The translations under genes were made by a program, and so were the position numbers. Below the pieces are notes generated by a model that did no database searches, was not told the DNA's origin, and saw only the letters and a list, made by a program, of their open reading frames with translations. From NCBI GenBank assembly GCA_902793375.1, contig CADBDE010000005.1, positions 1 through 64,000 on the forward strand: a stretch of 64,000 nucleotides of DNA, written 5' to 3'. Below are positions 16,618 through 26,537 of the stretch, piece by piece; positions within the stretch are counted from its first letter, which is position 1, and each line of letters opens with the position of its first letter. The DNA comes from an uncultured Erysipelotrichaceae bacterium. GTDB taxonomy: Bacteria > Bacillota_I > Bacilli_A > RF39 > UBA660.

Positions 16618-17841
16618 ATGGATAAACCTCTTGCTTTAAAACTAGCTCCTAAATCTATTGATGATGTTATTGGACAAAAACATTTATTAGGTGAAGGAAA
16701 AATACTTAGAAATTTAGTTAAAAATAAAAAACTTCCATCTATTATTCTATATGGAAGACCTGGAATTGGTAAAACTTCTATTGCTAATGCTATAGTAAAT
16801 GACTTAGGAGTTCGTTATAGATTTTTTAATGCTACTATTAATAATAAACATGATTTTGATGTTATTGTAGAAGAAGCCAAGATGTATGATGGATTAGTAT
16901 TAATTATGGATGAGATTCATAGATTAAATAAAGATAAGCAAGATTTATTACTTCCTCAAATAGAAAGTGGTTTAATTACTTTAATTGGAATGACTACAAG
17001 TAATCCATATCATAAGATTAATCCTGCAATTAGAAGTAGATGCCATATATTTGAACTTTTACCTTTATCTGAAGAAGATATAATAGAAGGACTTGAAAGA
17101 GCTTGTAAATCTAAAGAATTAAAAGGAATAAAAATAGACAAAGATGCAATTAAGTATATTGCAGCAATTTCTAATAATGACTTAAGATATGCATATAATT
17201 TATTAGAGGTTGCATACTACTCTACTGATGATAAAAATATTACTATAGATCATATTAAAACAATAAATAATAAACCAGCATTCTTTCATGATAAAGATCA
17301 AGATGGTCATTATGATGTTTTATCAGCATTTCAAAAGTCAATTAGAGGAAGTGATGTAAATGCTTCACTTCATTATCTAGCAAGACTTTTAGAAGCAGGA
17401 GACTTAGATAGTATTTATAGAAGATTATCAGTAATTGTTTATGAGGATATTGGACTTGCTAATCCTGCGCTTGGTCCAAGACTAAACGCTGCAATTGATG
17501 CATCAGAACTTGTTGGATTTCCAGAATGCGTTATTCCTCTTGGAGAAATAGTAATTGAAATGGCACTATCTCCTAAATCAAATTCAGCAGTATGCGCAAT
17601 AAATGCAGCTTTAGATGATGTTAGGACTGGTAAATGTGGTAAAGTACCTACTCATATAAATTCAACAGCATTTGGTTATCTCTACCCTCACGATTTTCCA
17701 GGAGACTTCGTTAAACAAGAATATATGCCTGATAACTTACAGAATAAGAATTATTATGTACCTAAAGAAACAAGTCAATATGAAAGGCAATTAAAACAAA
17801 TAAAAGATCATTTAGATAAGTTATTTAAAGCTTATAAATAA
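16618..17841 (+). CDS. rarA: Replication-associated recombination protein RarA (MgsA)
   Basis: AAA+ ATPase related to clamp-loader subunits, acting at stalled replication forks. 407 residues. Walker A GRPGIGKTS at about 45, Walker B LIMDEIHR, sensor 1 TTSNPY, an arginine-finger INPAIRSRC, and the C-terminal tetramerisation part with YEDIGLANP and ALSPKSNSA. GGAGATGATTAT precedes the ATG. No strong terminator follows; the toxin locus promoter begins about 30 bases later. Confidence 0.93.
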   Translation: MDKPLALKLAPKSIDDVIGQKHLLGEGKILRNLVKNKKLPSIILYGRPGIGKTSIANAIVNDLGVRYRFFNATINNKHDFDVIVEEAKMYDGLVLIMDEIHRLNKDKQDLLLPQIESGLITLIGMTTSNPYHKINPAIRSRCHIFELLPLSEEDIIEGLERACKSKELKGIKIDKDAIKYIAAISNNDLRYAYNLLEVAYYSTDDKNITIDHIKTINNKPAFFHDKDQDGHYDVLSAFQKSIRGSDVNASLHYLARLLEAGDLDSIYRRLSVIVYEDIGLANPALGPRLNAAIDASELVGFPECVIPLGEIVIEMALSPKSNSAVCAINAALDDVRTGKCGKVPTHINSTAFGYLYPHDFPGDFVKQEYMPDNLQNKNYYVPKETSQYERQLKQIKDHLDKLFKAYK

Positions 17842-17874
17842 TCTTTTTTTATTTGTAAATAAATGTAAATTTAA

Positions 17875-17903
17875 TTGATATACAAACAAACGTTTTATAT
17901 AAT
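17875..17903 (+). promoter_or_regulatory. Promoter of the type I toxin mRNA
   Basis: TTGATA, exactly 17 bases, TATAAT. Transcription would start near 17910, giving a leader of about 60 bases. Confidence 0.75.
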
Positions 17904-17935
17904 ATAAAACTGGAACATTTAGTTGTTGGGTGTCT

Positions 17936-17960
17936 ACCTTCTATTCTAAAGAAAGGAGGT
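17936..17960 (+). promoter_or_regulatory. Anti-Shine-Dalgarno hairpin in the toxin leader
   Basis: ACCTTCT (17936-17942) can pair with all of AGGAGGT (17954-17960), including one T-G pair, and so hides the ribosome-binding site. SD sequestration is common in type I toxin mRNAs. Confidence 0.6.
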
Positions 17961-17968
17961 TTGATATA

Positions 17969-18061
17969 ATGAAAAATAAGACTTTTATATTAAAAGTCCT
18001 AAGATTCATATCTATCATTTTATTCCTAATAATCATAATGATTATTGTAATAAAAAAGTGA
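17969..18061 (+). CDS. Candidate type I toxin: 30-residue hydrophobic peptide
   Basis: The peptide starts MKNKTFILKVLRF and ends with an Ile-rich single helix (roughly residues 13-28) and two Lys. A short basic hydrophobic peptide of this kind inserts in the membrane in known type I systems such as BsrG/TxpA. It has a perfect AAAGGAGGT site, its own promoter and terminator, and a convergent antisense transcript unit covering its 3' end. It is not similar enough to a named toxin family to assign one by eye. Toxicity is inferred from architecture. Confidence 0.7.
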   Translation: MKNKTFILKVLRFISIILFLIIIMIIVIKK

Positions 18062-18167
18062 CACTTAATTACATAAAGTAATTAAATGTCTATCCAAATA
18101 TTGAGGAAGACATTCAACATATGAAAACTGAATGTTCCCTTTTTTATTATATGAAGTTTCCTTCATC
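18050..18167 (-). ncRNA. Candidate antisense antitoxin RNA
   Basis: About 118 bases predicted from a minus-strand promoter (18174-18202) to a minus-strand terminator: the stem 18060-18072/18078-18090 (12 pairs, one mismatch), followed on the minus strand by A, C and six T. Its 5' end forms ATGAAG/CTTCAT. It is complementary to the last codons and the whole 3' untranslated part of the toxin mRNA, the arrangement of bsrG/SR4 and txpA/RatA, where the antisense RNA triggers duplex cleavage. Confidence 0.65.
18105..18147 (+). terminator. Terminator of the toxin mRNA
   Basis: ACATTCA pairs with TGAATGT, extended by GGA/TCC with a two-base bulge, followed by CCTTTTTT. Confidence 0.75.
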
Positions 18168-18173
18168 AAATAC

Positions 18174-18202
18174 ATTATAACATAAAGAATACATTTTATC
18201 AA
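18174..18202 (-). promoter_or_regulatory. Promoter of the antisense RNA
   Basis: On the minus strand TTGATA, exactly 17 bases, TATAAT: the same hexamers and spacing as the toxin promoter, pointing towards it. Confidence 0.7.
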
Positions 18203-18207
18203 ATAAT

Positions 18208-18888
18208 CTAAATATTTATGTTATTAATAATATCAAACATTCCTTTAGCAATTATTTTAGAACTATCTTCTACAAATTCTTCATATGTAACTACATTATC
18301 ATTATTTGGAACATCAGATATACTTCTTATAACTAAGAATGGTATATGACAAAGGTAGCAAACATGAGCAATTGAAGCTCCTTCCATTTCACAACATAAA
18401 GCATTAAACTTCTTATTTATTTTTTTACTCATCCATTCTTCTGTAACAAAAATATCTCCACTTGCTATAACCCCCGTTTTAGCCTTTCTAAGACACTTTT
18501 CTGCTAATTTGATTAAATACTCATCTGAATCAATAAAAGTTCCTACATTTGGTATTTGGCCCTTCTGATAGTTAAATGGTGTTACATCAAAATCATGTTG
18601 AACTAATCTTTCTCCAATTACTATATCTCCAACTTTTAAAGACTTATCTATTCCCCCTGCTACTCCAACATTAAATATATAATCTACTTTCATATTATCA
18701 ATTAGAATTTGAGCAGTTCTAGCAGCATTAACCTTACCTACTCCACATTGAACTAAAACACATAAATTTTTATTAATAGAACACTCATAAAAAGTAAGAT
18801 CAAATATATTATATTCTTTATCTATTTTAATTAGTTTTTTAAAAGACTCTAATTCTTCTTCTATAGCAAATATTATTCCAAATTTCAT
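18208..18888 (-). CDS. mtnN: 5'-methylthioadenosine/S-adenosylhomocysteine nucleosidase
   Basis: Hydrolyses MTA and SAH to adenine plus the thioribose or ribosylhomocysteine, recycling products of SAM-dependent reactions. 226 residues, family size. FAIEEELE (catalytic Glu), CGVGKVNAA, NVGVAGG, the ASGD loop, the CCEMEGASIAH substrate-binding Met/Glu and RSISD with the catalytic Asp are all present. It stands alone between the toxin locus and the surface-protein gene; a GGAAG site lies 11 bases before the ATG. Confidence 0.94.
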   Translation of the reverse strand: MKFGIIFAIEEELESFKKLIKIDKEYNIFDLTFYECSINKNLCVLVQCGVGKVNAARTAQILIDNMKVDYIFNVGVAGGIDKSLKVGDIVIGERLVQHDFDVTPFNYQKGQIPNVGTFIDSDEYLIKLAEKCLRKAKTGVIASGDIFVTEEWMSKKINKKFNALCCEMEGASIAHVCYLCHIPFLVIRSISDVPNNDNVVTYEEFVEDSSKIIAKGMFDIINNINI

Positions 18889-18923
18889 AAATTAATATTC
18901 TTCCTTTCTAGTAATTAAATTAT

Positions 18924-18953
18924 ATAAAAAAAGAATGATTTTGTCATTCTTTT
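18924..18953 (-). terminator. Intrinsic terminator after the ChW surface protein
   Basis: On the minus strand AAAGAATGA pairs with TCATTCTTT, followed by further T. Confidence 0.85.
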
Positions 18954-21900
18954 ATTTTTGATAAAAAGCTTTTAGACCTAATGATATATTAGTTGGTGTT
19001 TCACCTTTAGGTACTAGTTTTATTTCTATTCCCTCTAGTCTATATGCAAAACCTGCTGTTCCTGCTTGTTCACCATTTTTTGCCCATCCTAACCATCCAA
19101 AGTTCTGTGCATGAACTCTATAATAAATATCAAAGTGTTCTGCCATTTCTCCAGTTAGTTTTATTTCTATTGCTTCAAGTCTTAAACTTTTTCCGCTAGT
19201 TCCACTCATTTCATCATTTTTCTTAAATTCTGTTTCCCATCCAATATTTTGGATATGTGTTCTATATTCTATATTTCCAGTATAATCTTGATTTAGAAGT
19301 TTTACTTTTATTCCTTCTAATCTTAAGGATTTTCCTTGAGTTCCAGCCATATTTCCATCATATACATAATTTTGCCATCCTACATTTTGTACATGTGTTG
19401 TATATGACACTTTTGCATCATCTGGAATTGGTGTTATAGATCCTTGATTTTTATCATAGAATATAACAGATTTCCCATATCCAGACATTTTTTCTCCTTT
19501 TGGTACTAGTTTAATTTCTATACCTTCAAGTCGATATGCGTATCCAGCAGTTCCTGAGCTTTCTCCATTTCTAGCCCATCCTAGCCATCCAAAGTTTTGT
19601 GCATGTACTCTATAATATAAATCATAGTGTTCTGCCATTTCTCCAGTTAATCTTAACTCTATTGCTTCTAGTCTATATGAACGTCCACTAGTTCCACTCA
19701 TTTCATTATTTTTCTTGAAACTTGTTTCCCATCCAATGTTTTCTATATGAGTTCTATATTCTATATCTCCAGGATAATCTTGATTATCTAATTTAACTTT
19801 AATTCCTTCAAGTCTTAATGAAAGTCCTTGAGTTCCTGCCATTGCTCCATTACTTACATAATCTTGCCATCCAATATTTTGTATATGTGTTGTATATGAA
19901 ATTCCTGCTTCTGGTATAGGACTTAAAACAACACTAGCATCTACTTCAACAGTAGCAGTTCTTGTTCCGTTTACTTCAGTTGCAGTTATAACATATGTTC
20001 CTTCATAATTACCAACAATACCAGCAAATGAACTACTCTTATTTGCAATTACAGTTATATCAAATGATTCATTTGGAGCAAGTACATGACTATTATCAAA
20101 TCCTATGCTTCCAAATGGTCCACTTCCAGTTGGATTTGTTATAGATAATGTTACTGAAACATTACCATTATTTGTTATTGTTAATGTTCTAGAAACATTT
20201 TCATTAAAGTTTACGTATACTTCTCCAAAATCAACAGTTGATGGATTAGAAGTAATAGATATAGTATCAACAGGTGTTGTATTACCTTCTTTTTCTACTA
20301 TTGCATATGTACTAAAATGATTTGTACTAAATTTAGCTATAAAGTCGTCAAGTACTATTTGATGTTCTTCAACTGTTCCATTATCATTTATATAAATAGC
20401 TTTTAATTCTCTATTATTTAATAAACTTGTATCAATAGGTACTTCTACATCAAATTCTTCTCCATTAAATTCTTCAATTTGCCCAATTGTTGGAGAGAAT
20501 AAATCAATATCAATAACTAAAACATTAGTTAATCCTGCATTACTTATATATTGGTTATAAGTTTGATTATCAGTAATAATATTAGAAGATACTAATGTAT
20601 TAGCAGGATATACAGCATTATCAGATGAAACATTAACACTAGTATTAACATCACTTGCAATAAATGTTGAATTCTTTATTTTACTTGAATCTTTTATGAT
20701 TAATAACATTTTTTCTCTACCTTGATAAGTTATTCTATAAATGTTATTATTTGATCCAGTTGGGTCCATATATTGATCTGAATGTAGTGGATTCTCTTCT
20801 GTTCTTAAGAATTCAATTTTTACACCTGAATTTTCTCCAAGATAATTATCTACTCTTTGCTGAGCTGCTGCAACATATGCTTCAGTTGTTTCAGCTGTAT
20901 CATCTGGAATATAAAGAATATGATCCATTGCTATCTCAAAAAATTGATTTGCTATTCCATAAGCAATTCCATCATAATATAATACTAGTTTTCCGCCAGT
21001 TACTTCATATAATCCATCACCTAAACCACCATCTATTGAAAAGAAATAACTAACATGCTTATTATTTATTAAACTACCTATTTCATCATTTATTATTTTA
21101 GAATTATAACTTCCGCTTCCAATTGCATCTATACTTAAATCATTATAGAAACTATTAATAAACTCTAAATCATCTACTTTTATTATAAATGTATCAAATG
21201 CAATATTATCAGATGATTCTACAGTATTTTCTTTATTATTTTTCTTAACGCTACTTGCTTTAATAACTCTATCATCATTATCTATATCTTCAATAATACT
21301 ATCTATTACTTGTTTATGAGCTTGATTTCCTTCTGCATACACTATATTCATAGTATGAGATTCTAAATTATTGAATATTAAATTTGCTGTATTATTATTA
21401 AAGTTTTGTAAATAAGACCAAGATTTTGTTTTAGATGATAATGTTCCTTGAGATGCTCTATATAAGAATTCTTCATTATCTAGATAAATTGAATTGATTT
21501 CTAGTGTATCTCCAGAGAATGCTTCATCAAATTCTGTACTTCTTCCTTGTTTAATATTAATTCTTACATTTTGTATTTCTAAATGTCCTGCTGAATATAT
21601 AATTACAGAACAAGTTGAATTATTCGTACTACATTGAAGAGGACGTACTGTGCTTTTATAAGAACCATCTTTAGTAAATAATTCATTTGAATAAGAAAGT
21701 CTATTCCAATAATCTGTTGATTCACCAGGATAAATATCTAGTTCTGCTTTTGCAAGTGCTAAGAATGCATCAGTTGGATCAGATCTAACTATAGTAAATG
21801 GAAATGTATGTGTTTCATTTTTATTAATAGCATAATTCATCATATTAAGTCTACATTGTCCTGTAGTGTTACTTCCATCATCTAAATTACAATTGTAACT

Positions 21901-23418
21901 TAAAGAATTTTGTGTTTGGTCATTATAAATGTAGTGATAAAAATTACCATAATTAAGAGTTACACCATTACCCATAATTATTTCTAAGCTATCATTTTCT
22001 ATATTAAATTCATCTATAAATTCATCTGATACAGTATTATCTAATATTATATGTAAATTATGTATTTCAATTGTTCTATTATTTTCATCATATAAAGATA
22101 TATCACAGTATGAATAATCAGAATTGCATCCTAATACACGAGCATTGTAAGAATAATTATTTAATCCATTTTGAATTGAGTCCATATCAAGAGAATCTGA
22201 ATTAATTGTTATTTCTTCTCCAAAAGTATTACTATATTCCTCACTTACTGTATTAGAGTATCCACTAAATACAACAGGTATTCTATGAAATTGTGTTTGA
22301 TAAAGTCCTGTATTATAATTTCTTCTTTCATATTTTACTATTACATAATCAGCAGAATTATATCCTTCAAAAATAGTTGTAAAACTATAATGTTCATTTT
22401 CATTAACACTATATGATCTTGAAGTTGCGTTAGAATAATTCATCACATACGAATATGGATTAGTAGGAACAGCTGCAGCAATAGTAAATGATGTTCTATA
22501 TCCAGGAATATCATATAAATCTAAGTCTATATTTTCATCTTTAATTAATGTAATTAAATGTCTTTCACTTTCTTGGAAATTTCCATTTACCCATGATCCC
22601 ATTTTAATCATTACTTTATTATTAGAAATATTACCATCTATTTGAAAGTTAAGTGTGTTAAATGATGGTATAGCAGATTGTAATATATCTCTTGTAATAT
22701 CTGTATCTGATTTTATTGTAAATGTACCTGAAGAAAATTGTTTAAAATCATCACTATAATCTGCTTCTGTATAACTAAATACTACATTATTTACTACTTT
22801 TCTAGTTACTTTACTTGGTAAATTACCAGTATAACCATTATATTCAATTTTAGTAATGCAAACAGGTTGAATATATTGATTATACCTATAATTTATACTA
22901 TTTTCTCCATTAGAATCAAAATTCATTAAATAATTAGATATTACTGTATTTCTTTCATTTTCATTAGCAATCAAATCTTCTGGATAATCTATTGTTAATG
23001 TATCATTTTGAACCATTGTAAAATCTTGACTAATATTTGAATTAATTGTAAGTACAATGTTTTCATAAGTTTTTAATGTTTCACTATTATATTGACCATT
23101 TTCAGAAAAACCTCTTCTTAATTCAACATCACATGTTAAATTATCAAAATTACAATTATTTGGTTCTACTTGATAAACTGTATAAGTTGTGCTTGTACTA
23201 AAACTCTTTTGATAGTTATAGTATAAAATATTATACAATTCATTACGTAGTGAAGTACTATCAGTTATTGCTACATCAGAATTAATAGTAAATGTACCTG
23301 ATTCAAACAAAGAATCATATAAAGCTACATAATCAGTAGCCCAAACATTTGACTTACCTATTATCACGTAACCAAATAAAGCAAATAATAATACAACTAA
23401 ATATTTTAATTTTTTCAT
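18952..23418 (-). CDS. Large secreted ChW-repeat surface protein
   Basis: 1488 residues. Signal peptide at 1-27 (MKKLKYLVVLLF ..., ending NVWA). Residues about 28-740 contain degenerate repeats that begin with a F-x-SGTFTI-x-SD-like phrase; about 750-1040 is an uncharacterised region; about 1050-1160 is an Ig-like ASPM/Hydin-type domain (DFGEVYVNF ... LTITNNGNV). Residues about 1168-1306 and 1329-1470 each hold three ChW repeats with the H-x-QN-x-GW ... GTxGxxxRLEGI pattern. No LPXTG motif or C-terminal anchor helix is present, so cell attachment may rely on the ChW repeats. AGGAGGATTTT precedes the ATG. Role in adhesion or polymer binding is inferred. Confidence 0.85.
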   Translation of the reverse strand: MKKLKYLVVLLFALFGYVIIGKSNVWATDYVALYDSLFESGTFTINSDVAITDSTSLRNELYNILYYNYQKSFSTSTTYTVYQVEPNNCNFDNLTCDVELRRGFSENGQYNSETLKTYENIVLTINSNISQDFTMVQNDTLTIDYPEDLIANENERNTVISNYLMNFDSNGENSINYRYNQYIQPVCITKIEYNGYTGNLPSKVTRKVVNNVVFSYTEADYSDDFKQFSSGTFTIKSDTDITRDILQSAIPSFNTLNFQIDGNISNNKVMIKMGSWVNGNFQESERHLITLIKDENIDLDLYDIPGYRTSFTIAAAVPTNPYSYVMNYSNATSRSYSVNENEHYSFTTIFEGYNSADYVIVKYERRNYNTGLYQTQFHRIPVVFSGYSNTVSEEYSNTFGEEITINSDSLDMDSIQNGLNNYSYNARVLGCNSDYSYCDISLYDENNRTIEIHNLHIILDNTVSDEFIDEFNIENDSLEIIMGNGVTLNYGNFYHYIYNDQTQNSLSYNCNLDDGSNTTGQCRLNMMNYAINKNETHTFPFTIVRSDPTDAFLALAKAELDIYPGESTDYWNRLSYSNELFTKDGSYKSTVRPLQCSTNNSTCSVIIYSAGHLEIQNVRINIKQGRSTEFDEAFSGDTLEINSIYLDNEEFLYRASQGTLSSKTKSWSYLQNFNNNTANLIFNNLESHTMNIVYAEGNQAHKQVIDSIIEDIDNDDRVIKASSVKKNNKENTVESSDNIAFDTFIIKVDDLEFINSFYNDLSIDAIGSGSYNSKIINDEIGSLINNKHVSYFFSIDGGLGDGLYEVTGGKLVLYYDGIAYGIANQFFEIAMDHILYIPDDTAETTEAYVAAAQQRVDNYLGENSGVKIEFLRTEENPLHSDQYMDPTGSNNNIYRITYQGREKMLLIIKDSSKIKNSTFIASDVNTSVNVSSDNAVYPANTLVSSNIITDNQTYNQYISNAGLTNVLVIDIDLFSPTIGQIEEFNGEEFDVEVPIDTSLLNNRELKAIYINDNGTVEEHQIVLDDFIAKFSTNHFSTYAIVEKEGNTTPVDTISITSNPSTVDFGEVYVNFNENVSRTLTITNNGNVSVTLSITNPTGSGPFGSIGFDNSHVLAPNESFDITVIANKSSSFAGIVGNYEGTYVITATEVNGTRTATVEVDASVVLSPIPEAGISYTTHIQNIGWQDYVSNGAMAGTQGLSLRLEGIKVKLDNQDYPGDIEYRTHIENIGWETSFKKNNEMSGTSGRSYRLEAIELRLTGEMAEHYDLYYRVHAQNFGWLGWARNGESSGTAGYAYRLEGIEIKLVPKGEKMSGYGKSVIFYDKNQGSITPIPDDAKVSYTTHVQNVGWQNYVYDGNMAGTQGKSLRLEGIKVKLLNQDYTGNIEYRTHIQNIGWETEFKKNDEMSGTSGKSLRLEAIEIKLTGEMAEHFDIYYRVHAQNFGWLGWAKNGEQAGTAGFAYRLEGIEIKLVPKGETPTNISLGLKAFYQK
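19010..19920 (-). repeat. Duplicated triple-ChW block
   Basis: The coding sequence at about 19010-19430 and 19500-19915 encodes the same order of three ChW repeats with near-identical wording (for example MAGTQG, MSGTSG and NFGWLGWA phrases in both). The offset is about 490 bases, consistent with one internal duplication of a three-repeat unit. Confidence 0.8.
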
Positions 23419-23557
23419 AAAATCCTCCTATTATTGAAGAAAAAAATATAAAATAACAACTTAAGACAAAAAAATACTGAGAGAAAATACCCTTTTTTCT
23501 TAAAATAAAATTATTATATTTTCCTAAAGCTTATCTTCAACTAGAGTATAACATATA

Positions 23558-23590
23558 AATAAAAAAAAATACACTATAAAGTGTATTTTT
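23558..23590 (-). terminator. Terminator of the heat-shock operon after dnaJ
   Basis: On the minus strand AAATACACT pairs with AGTGTATTT around a four-base loop and runs into a long T tract. Confidence 0.88.
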
Positions 23591-24698
23591 ATCTATCATT
23601 TTTTTCAGTAAATTTATCAAAGTCTCTTATTACTGTATCATCTAGTTCTGTATCTTCTAATTCTTCAAATAATTTCTTTTGATCTCTTGATATTTTTTTA
23701 GGAATTCTAACATCCATTATTATGTACATGTCTCCTTTATTAATACCTTTTCCTTTAATTCTTTGCTTGTCACCAGTGTTAGTTCCTTCTGGAATTGTAA
23801 GTACTACGTTTCCAAATAAAGTAGGTATTTCTTTTTTAGTTCCTAAAACTGCTTCAGTAATATTAATTGGAACTTTTAAGTAAATATCATCTCCATCACG
23901 GTTATAATATTCATGTTTTTCTACAACAAACTCTAAATATAAATCTCCATTAGGCCCACCATTAATTCCAGCTTCACCTTTTCCTGATATTCTAAGCCTA
24001 TTTCCAGTATCTACTCCTTCTGGAACATTAACTGTAATAACTTTATTTTTAATAATTCTTCCAGAACCCTTACAATTAGAACATCTATTTTTATAAGTTT
24101 TTCCTTTTCCACCACATTTTTTACAAGTAGTTTTAGACATAAATGTTCCAAAAAGTGTTCTTTGTTCACTAGTTATTGTTCCACTTCCATGACACTCTGA
24201 ACATGTTTCTTCTCCAGTTCCACCATGTCCATCACATTCATCACATTCTTCATTAACTTCCAATTTTATTTCTTTTTCGCATCCAAAAACAGCTTCTTCG
24301 AAAGTTAATCTAACTCTCATTAATCTATCAGAACCTTGTTGAGCAGTACTTCTAGAGGATCCTCCAAATCCTCCTCCAAAAATATTATCAAAAATATCTC
24401 CAAAGTCAAATCCAGAAGCATCAAAACCTCCAAATCCTCCGAAGCCACCAGCTCCACCATAACCACCTGCACCTTGTTCAAATGCAGCATGCCCAAATTG
24501 ATCATATTGTTTACGTTTATTTTCGTCGCCTAATACTTCATATGCTTCCTGAATCTCTTTAAATTTTTGTTCTGCATCCGCTTCTTTACATACATCTGGA
24601 TGGTATTTTTTTGCTAATTTTCTAAATGCACTTTTAATTTCAGCATCACTTGCATCTTTCGATACTCCTAATACCTCATAATAATCTCTTTTATCCAT
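23589..24698 (-). CDS. dnaJ: Chaperone DnaJ (Hsp40)
   Basis: Co-chaperone that stimulates DnaK ATPase and delivers unfolded clients. 369 residues. J domain at 1-70 with KKYHPDV, Gly/Phe-rich linker at about 72-115, four CxxCxGxG zinc-binding repeats at about 145-210, then the C-terminal substrate-binding domains. It is the last gene of the operon and directly precedes a strong terminator. pepF lies between it and dnaK, which is unusual. Confidence 0.97.
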   Translation of the reverse strand: MDKRDYYEVLGVSKDASDAEIKSAFRKLAKKYHPDVCKEADAEQKFKEIQEAYEVLGDENKRKQYDQFGHAAFEQGAGGYGGAGGFGGFGGFDASGFDFGDIFDNIFGGGFGGSSRSTAQQGSDRLMRVRLTFEEAVFGCEKEIKLEVNEECDECDGHGGTGEETCSECHGSGTITSEQRTLFGTFMSKTTCKKCGGKGKTYKNRCSNCKGSGRIIKNKVITVNVPEGVDTGNRLRISGKGEAGINGGPNGDLYLEFVVEKHEYYNRDGDDIYLKVPINITEAVLGTKKEIPTLFGNVVLTIPEGTNTGDKQRIKGKGINKGDMYIIMDVRIPKKISRDQKKLFEELEDTELDDTVIRDFDKFTEKNDR

Positions 24699-24709
24699 TT
24701 ATATCACCA

Positions 24710-26521
24710 CTACTTTTTATTATTTTTTTTATATAATTTTTCAAATTCATCTACTATTTCACTAAACATTTTTATTGCATTATCACAAACTTCTTTTTTA
24801 GTTAAATCTACACCATTAATTTTTAATTCTTCATTAGGTGGAAGAGTACCACCAGTTGATAAGAACTTAAGATAATTATTTACTGCATCTTTCTTTCCAT
24901 CTAAAATTTGATTAACTATTTGACACGCTGCTGAAAGACCAGTTGCATATTTATACATATAGAAGTTGTAATATAAGTGAGGCATTCTTCCCCATTCATA
25001 TTTGATTACATCATCAAGTACAACATCTTTTCCATAATATTTTTTATTTAATTCATAGAATTTTTTTGCTAAAACATCAGATGTAAGAGATTCTTCATTT
25101 TCTACTTTATCAAACAAAAACTTCTCAAATTCTTCATACATCGTTTGTCTATAAATAGTTCCTTTAAATAAACTAATTAATCTATCTAATATATATAATT
25201 TTTCTTGATCATCATTTGATGTTTTAAGAACATGTTTTGCAAGTAATAATTCGTTAACTGTAGATGCTACTTCTGCAACAACTATTGAGTAATCAGCATT
25301 TTGATAACTATTATTATTTCTTGAATAATAGCTATGCATAGAATGACCTAATTCGTGTATTAAAGTTGAAACATCATTAAATTCTCCTTGAAAGTTTGTA
25401 AGAATATATGGATTAGTATCAAAACATCCTCCAGAGTATGCTCCGCCTCTTTTACCAGTATTAGGCATAACATCAATCCAATTTTCATTAAATGCTTTAT
25501 CAATATTTTTTAAGTAATCTTCTCCAAAAACAGATAAAGTATCTTTAATTAGTTTCTTTGCATCATCATAGCTATACTTTTTATTATATGTGGGGATAAT
25601 ATCAGCATATGTATCATAGATATGTAACTCATCTAATCCAAGTATCTCTTTTTTTAATCTAAAATACCTAAATAATGGATCAAAACCATTTGAAACACTT
25701 TCTATTAATGAATTAAATACTTTTGAATTTAATTCATCTTTATACATTGCAGCATCCAAACTTGATTTATATCCTCTTATTTTATTAAATGTACTAGTTT
25801 GTTCTACTTCTCCTTCAAGTAATTTAGATAAAGTTGTTTTATATCTTTCATATGTTCCATATAATTTTAAAAATGCCTCTTGTCTTACTCTTCTATTACT
25901 TGATTTAACATATATTGAATAATTAGTATTAGTTAATTGTACTTCTTTATTATCTTCATCTTTTATAGTTCCAAAATCAATATCACTATCAGTTAGTGAA
26001 CTAAATATATCTTCATTATCAGAAAAAGTTTTAGATAAATCGCTAATTAGTTTTTCTTCTAATTCAGATAGTTTGTAATCTTGATATCTAAATTCAATTT
26101 CTAAATATCTTTGATACTCTTTTAATTTTGGATATTCTTTATACATTTTTTCAATATCTTCATATTTAACACTTAATAATTTAGGAGAAAAATACGAAAT
26201 AGTTTGACTGAATTTAATATAAATTGTTTCAGCTTTATTCATTAATTCAATAGAACTTGATAAAGAAATATCCTCATCATTTTTTAAATGAGCATAAGTA
26301 TATATTTTTTCAATTATTCTTGATACTTCAAATAAATTATTTAAAGCATCATACAAATCTTTACCACTATTTAACATAGTATCTTTATATTTTAATAAAT
26401 TTGGTAATTCTTTTTCAATATTTTTAATTTCATTTAAAAATTCTTTATCTGATTTATATATTTTAGATAAATCCCATTTATAAATATTATCTATTTCACT
26501 TCTATCTTTAATTTTATTCAT
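24710..26521 (-). CDS. pepF: Oligoendopeptidase F (M3 family)
   Basis: Cytoplasmic zinc metallopeptidase that cleaves short peptides. 603 residues, family length. The N-terminal helical lid region is followed by the catalytic domain with the zinc motif HELGHSMHS (about residues 390-398) and a downstream EVASTVNE Glu ligand. It starts 49 bases after dnaK, across a hairpin, and ends 11 bases before dnaJ. Its place inside a CIRCE-controlled operon suggests heat-inducible peptide turnover, feeding on chaperone or protease products; that link is inference. Confidence 0.93.
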   Translation of the reverse strand: MNKIKDRSEIDNIYKWDLSKIYKSDKEFLNEIKNIEKELPNLLKYKDTMLNSGKDLYDALNNLFEVSRIIEKIYTYAHLKNDEDISLSSSIELMNKAETIYIKFSQTISYFSPKLLSVKYEDIEKMYKEYPKLKEYQRYLEIEFRYQDYKLSELEEKLISDLSKTFSDNEDIFSSLTDSDIDFGTIKDEDNKEVQLTNTNYSIYVKSSNRRVRQEAFLKLYGTYERYKTTLSKLLEGEVEQTSTFNKIRGYKSSLDAAMYKDELNSKVFNSLIESVSNGFDPLFRYFRLKKEILGLDELHIYDTYADIIPTYNKKYSYDDAKKLIKDTLSVFGEDYLKNIDKAFNENWIDVMPNTGKRGGAYSGGCFDTNPYILTNFQGEFNDVSTLIHELGHSMHSYYSRNNNSYQNADYSIVVAEVASTVNELLLAKHVLKTSNDDQEKLYILDRLISLFKGTIYRQTMYEEFEKFLFDKVENEESLTSDVLAKKFYELNKKYYGKDVVLDDVIKYEWGRMPHLYYNFYMYKYATGLSAACQIVNQILDGKKDAVNNYLKFLSTGGTLPPNEELKINGVDLTKKEVCDNAIKMFSEIVDEFEKLYKKNNKK

Positions 26522-26537
26522 ATTTTTCTCCTAAAAG

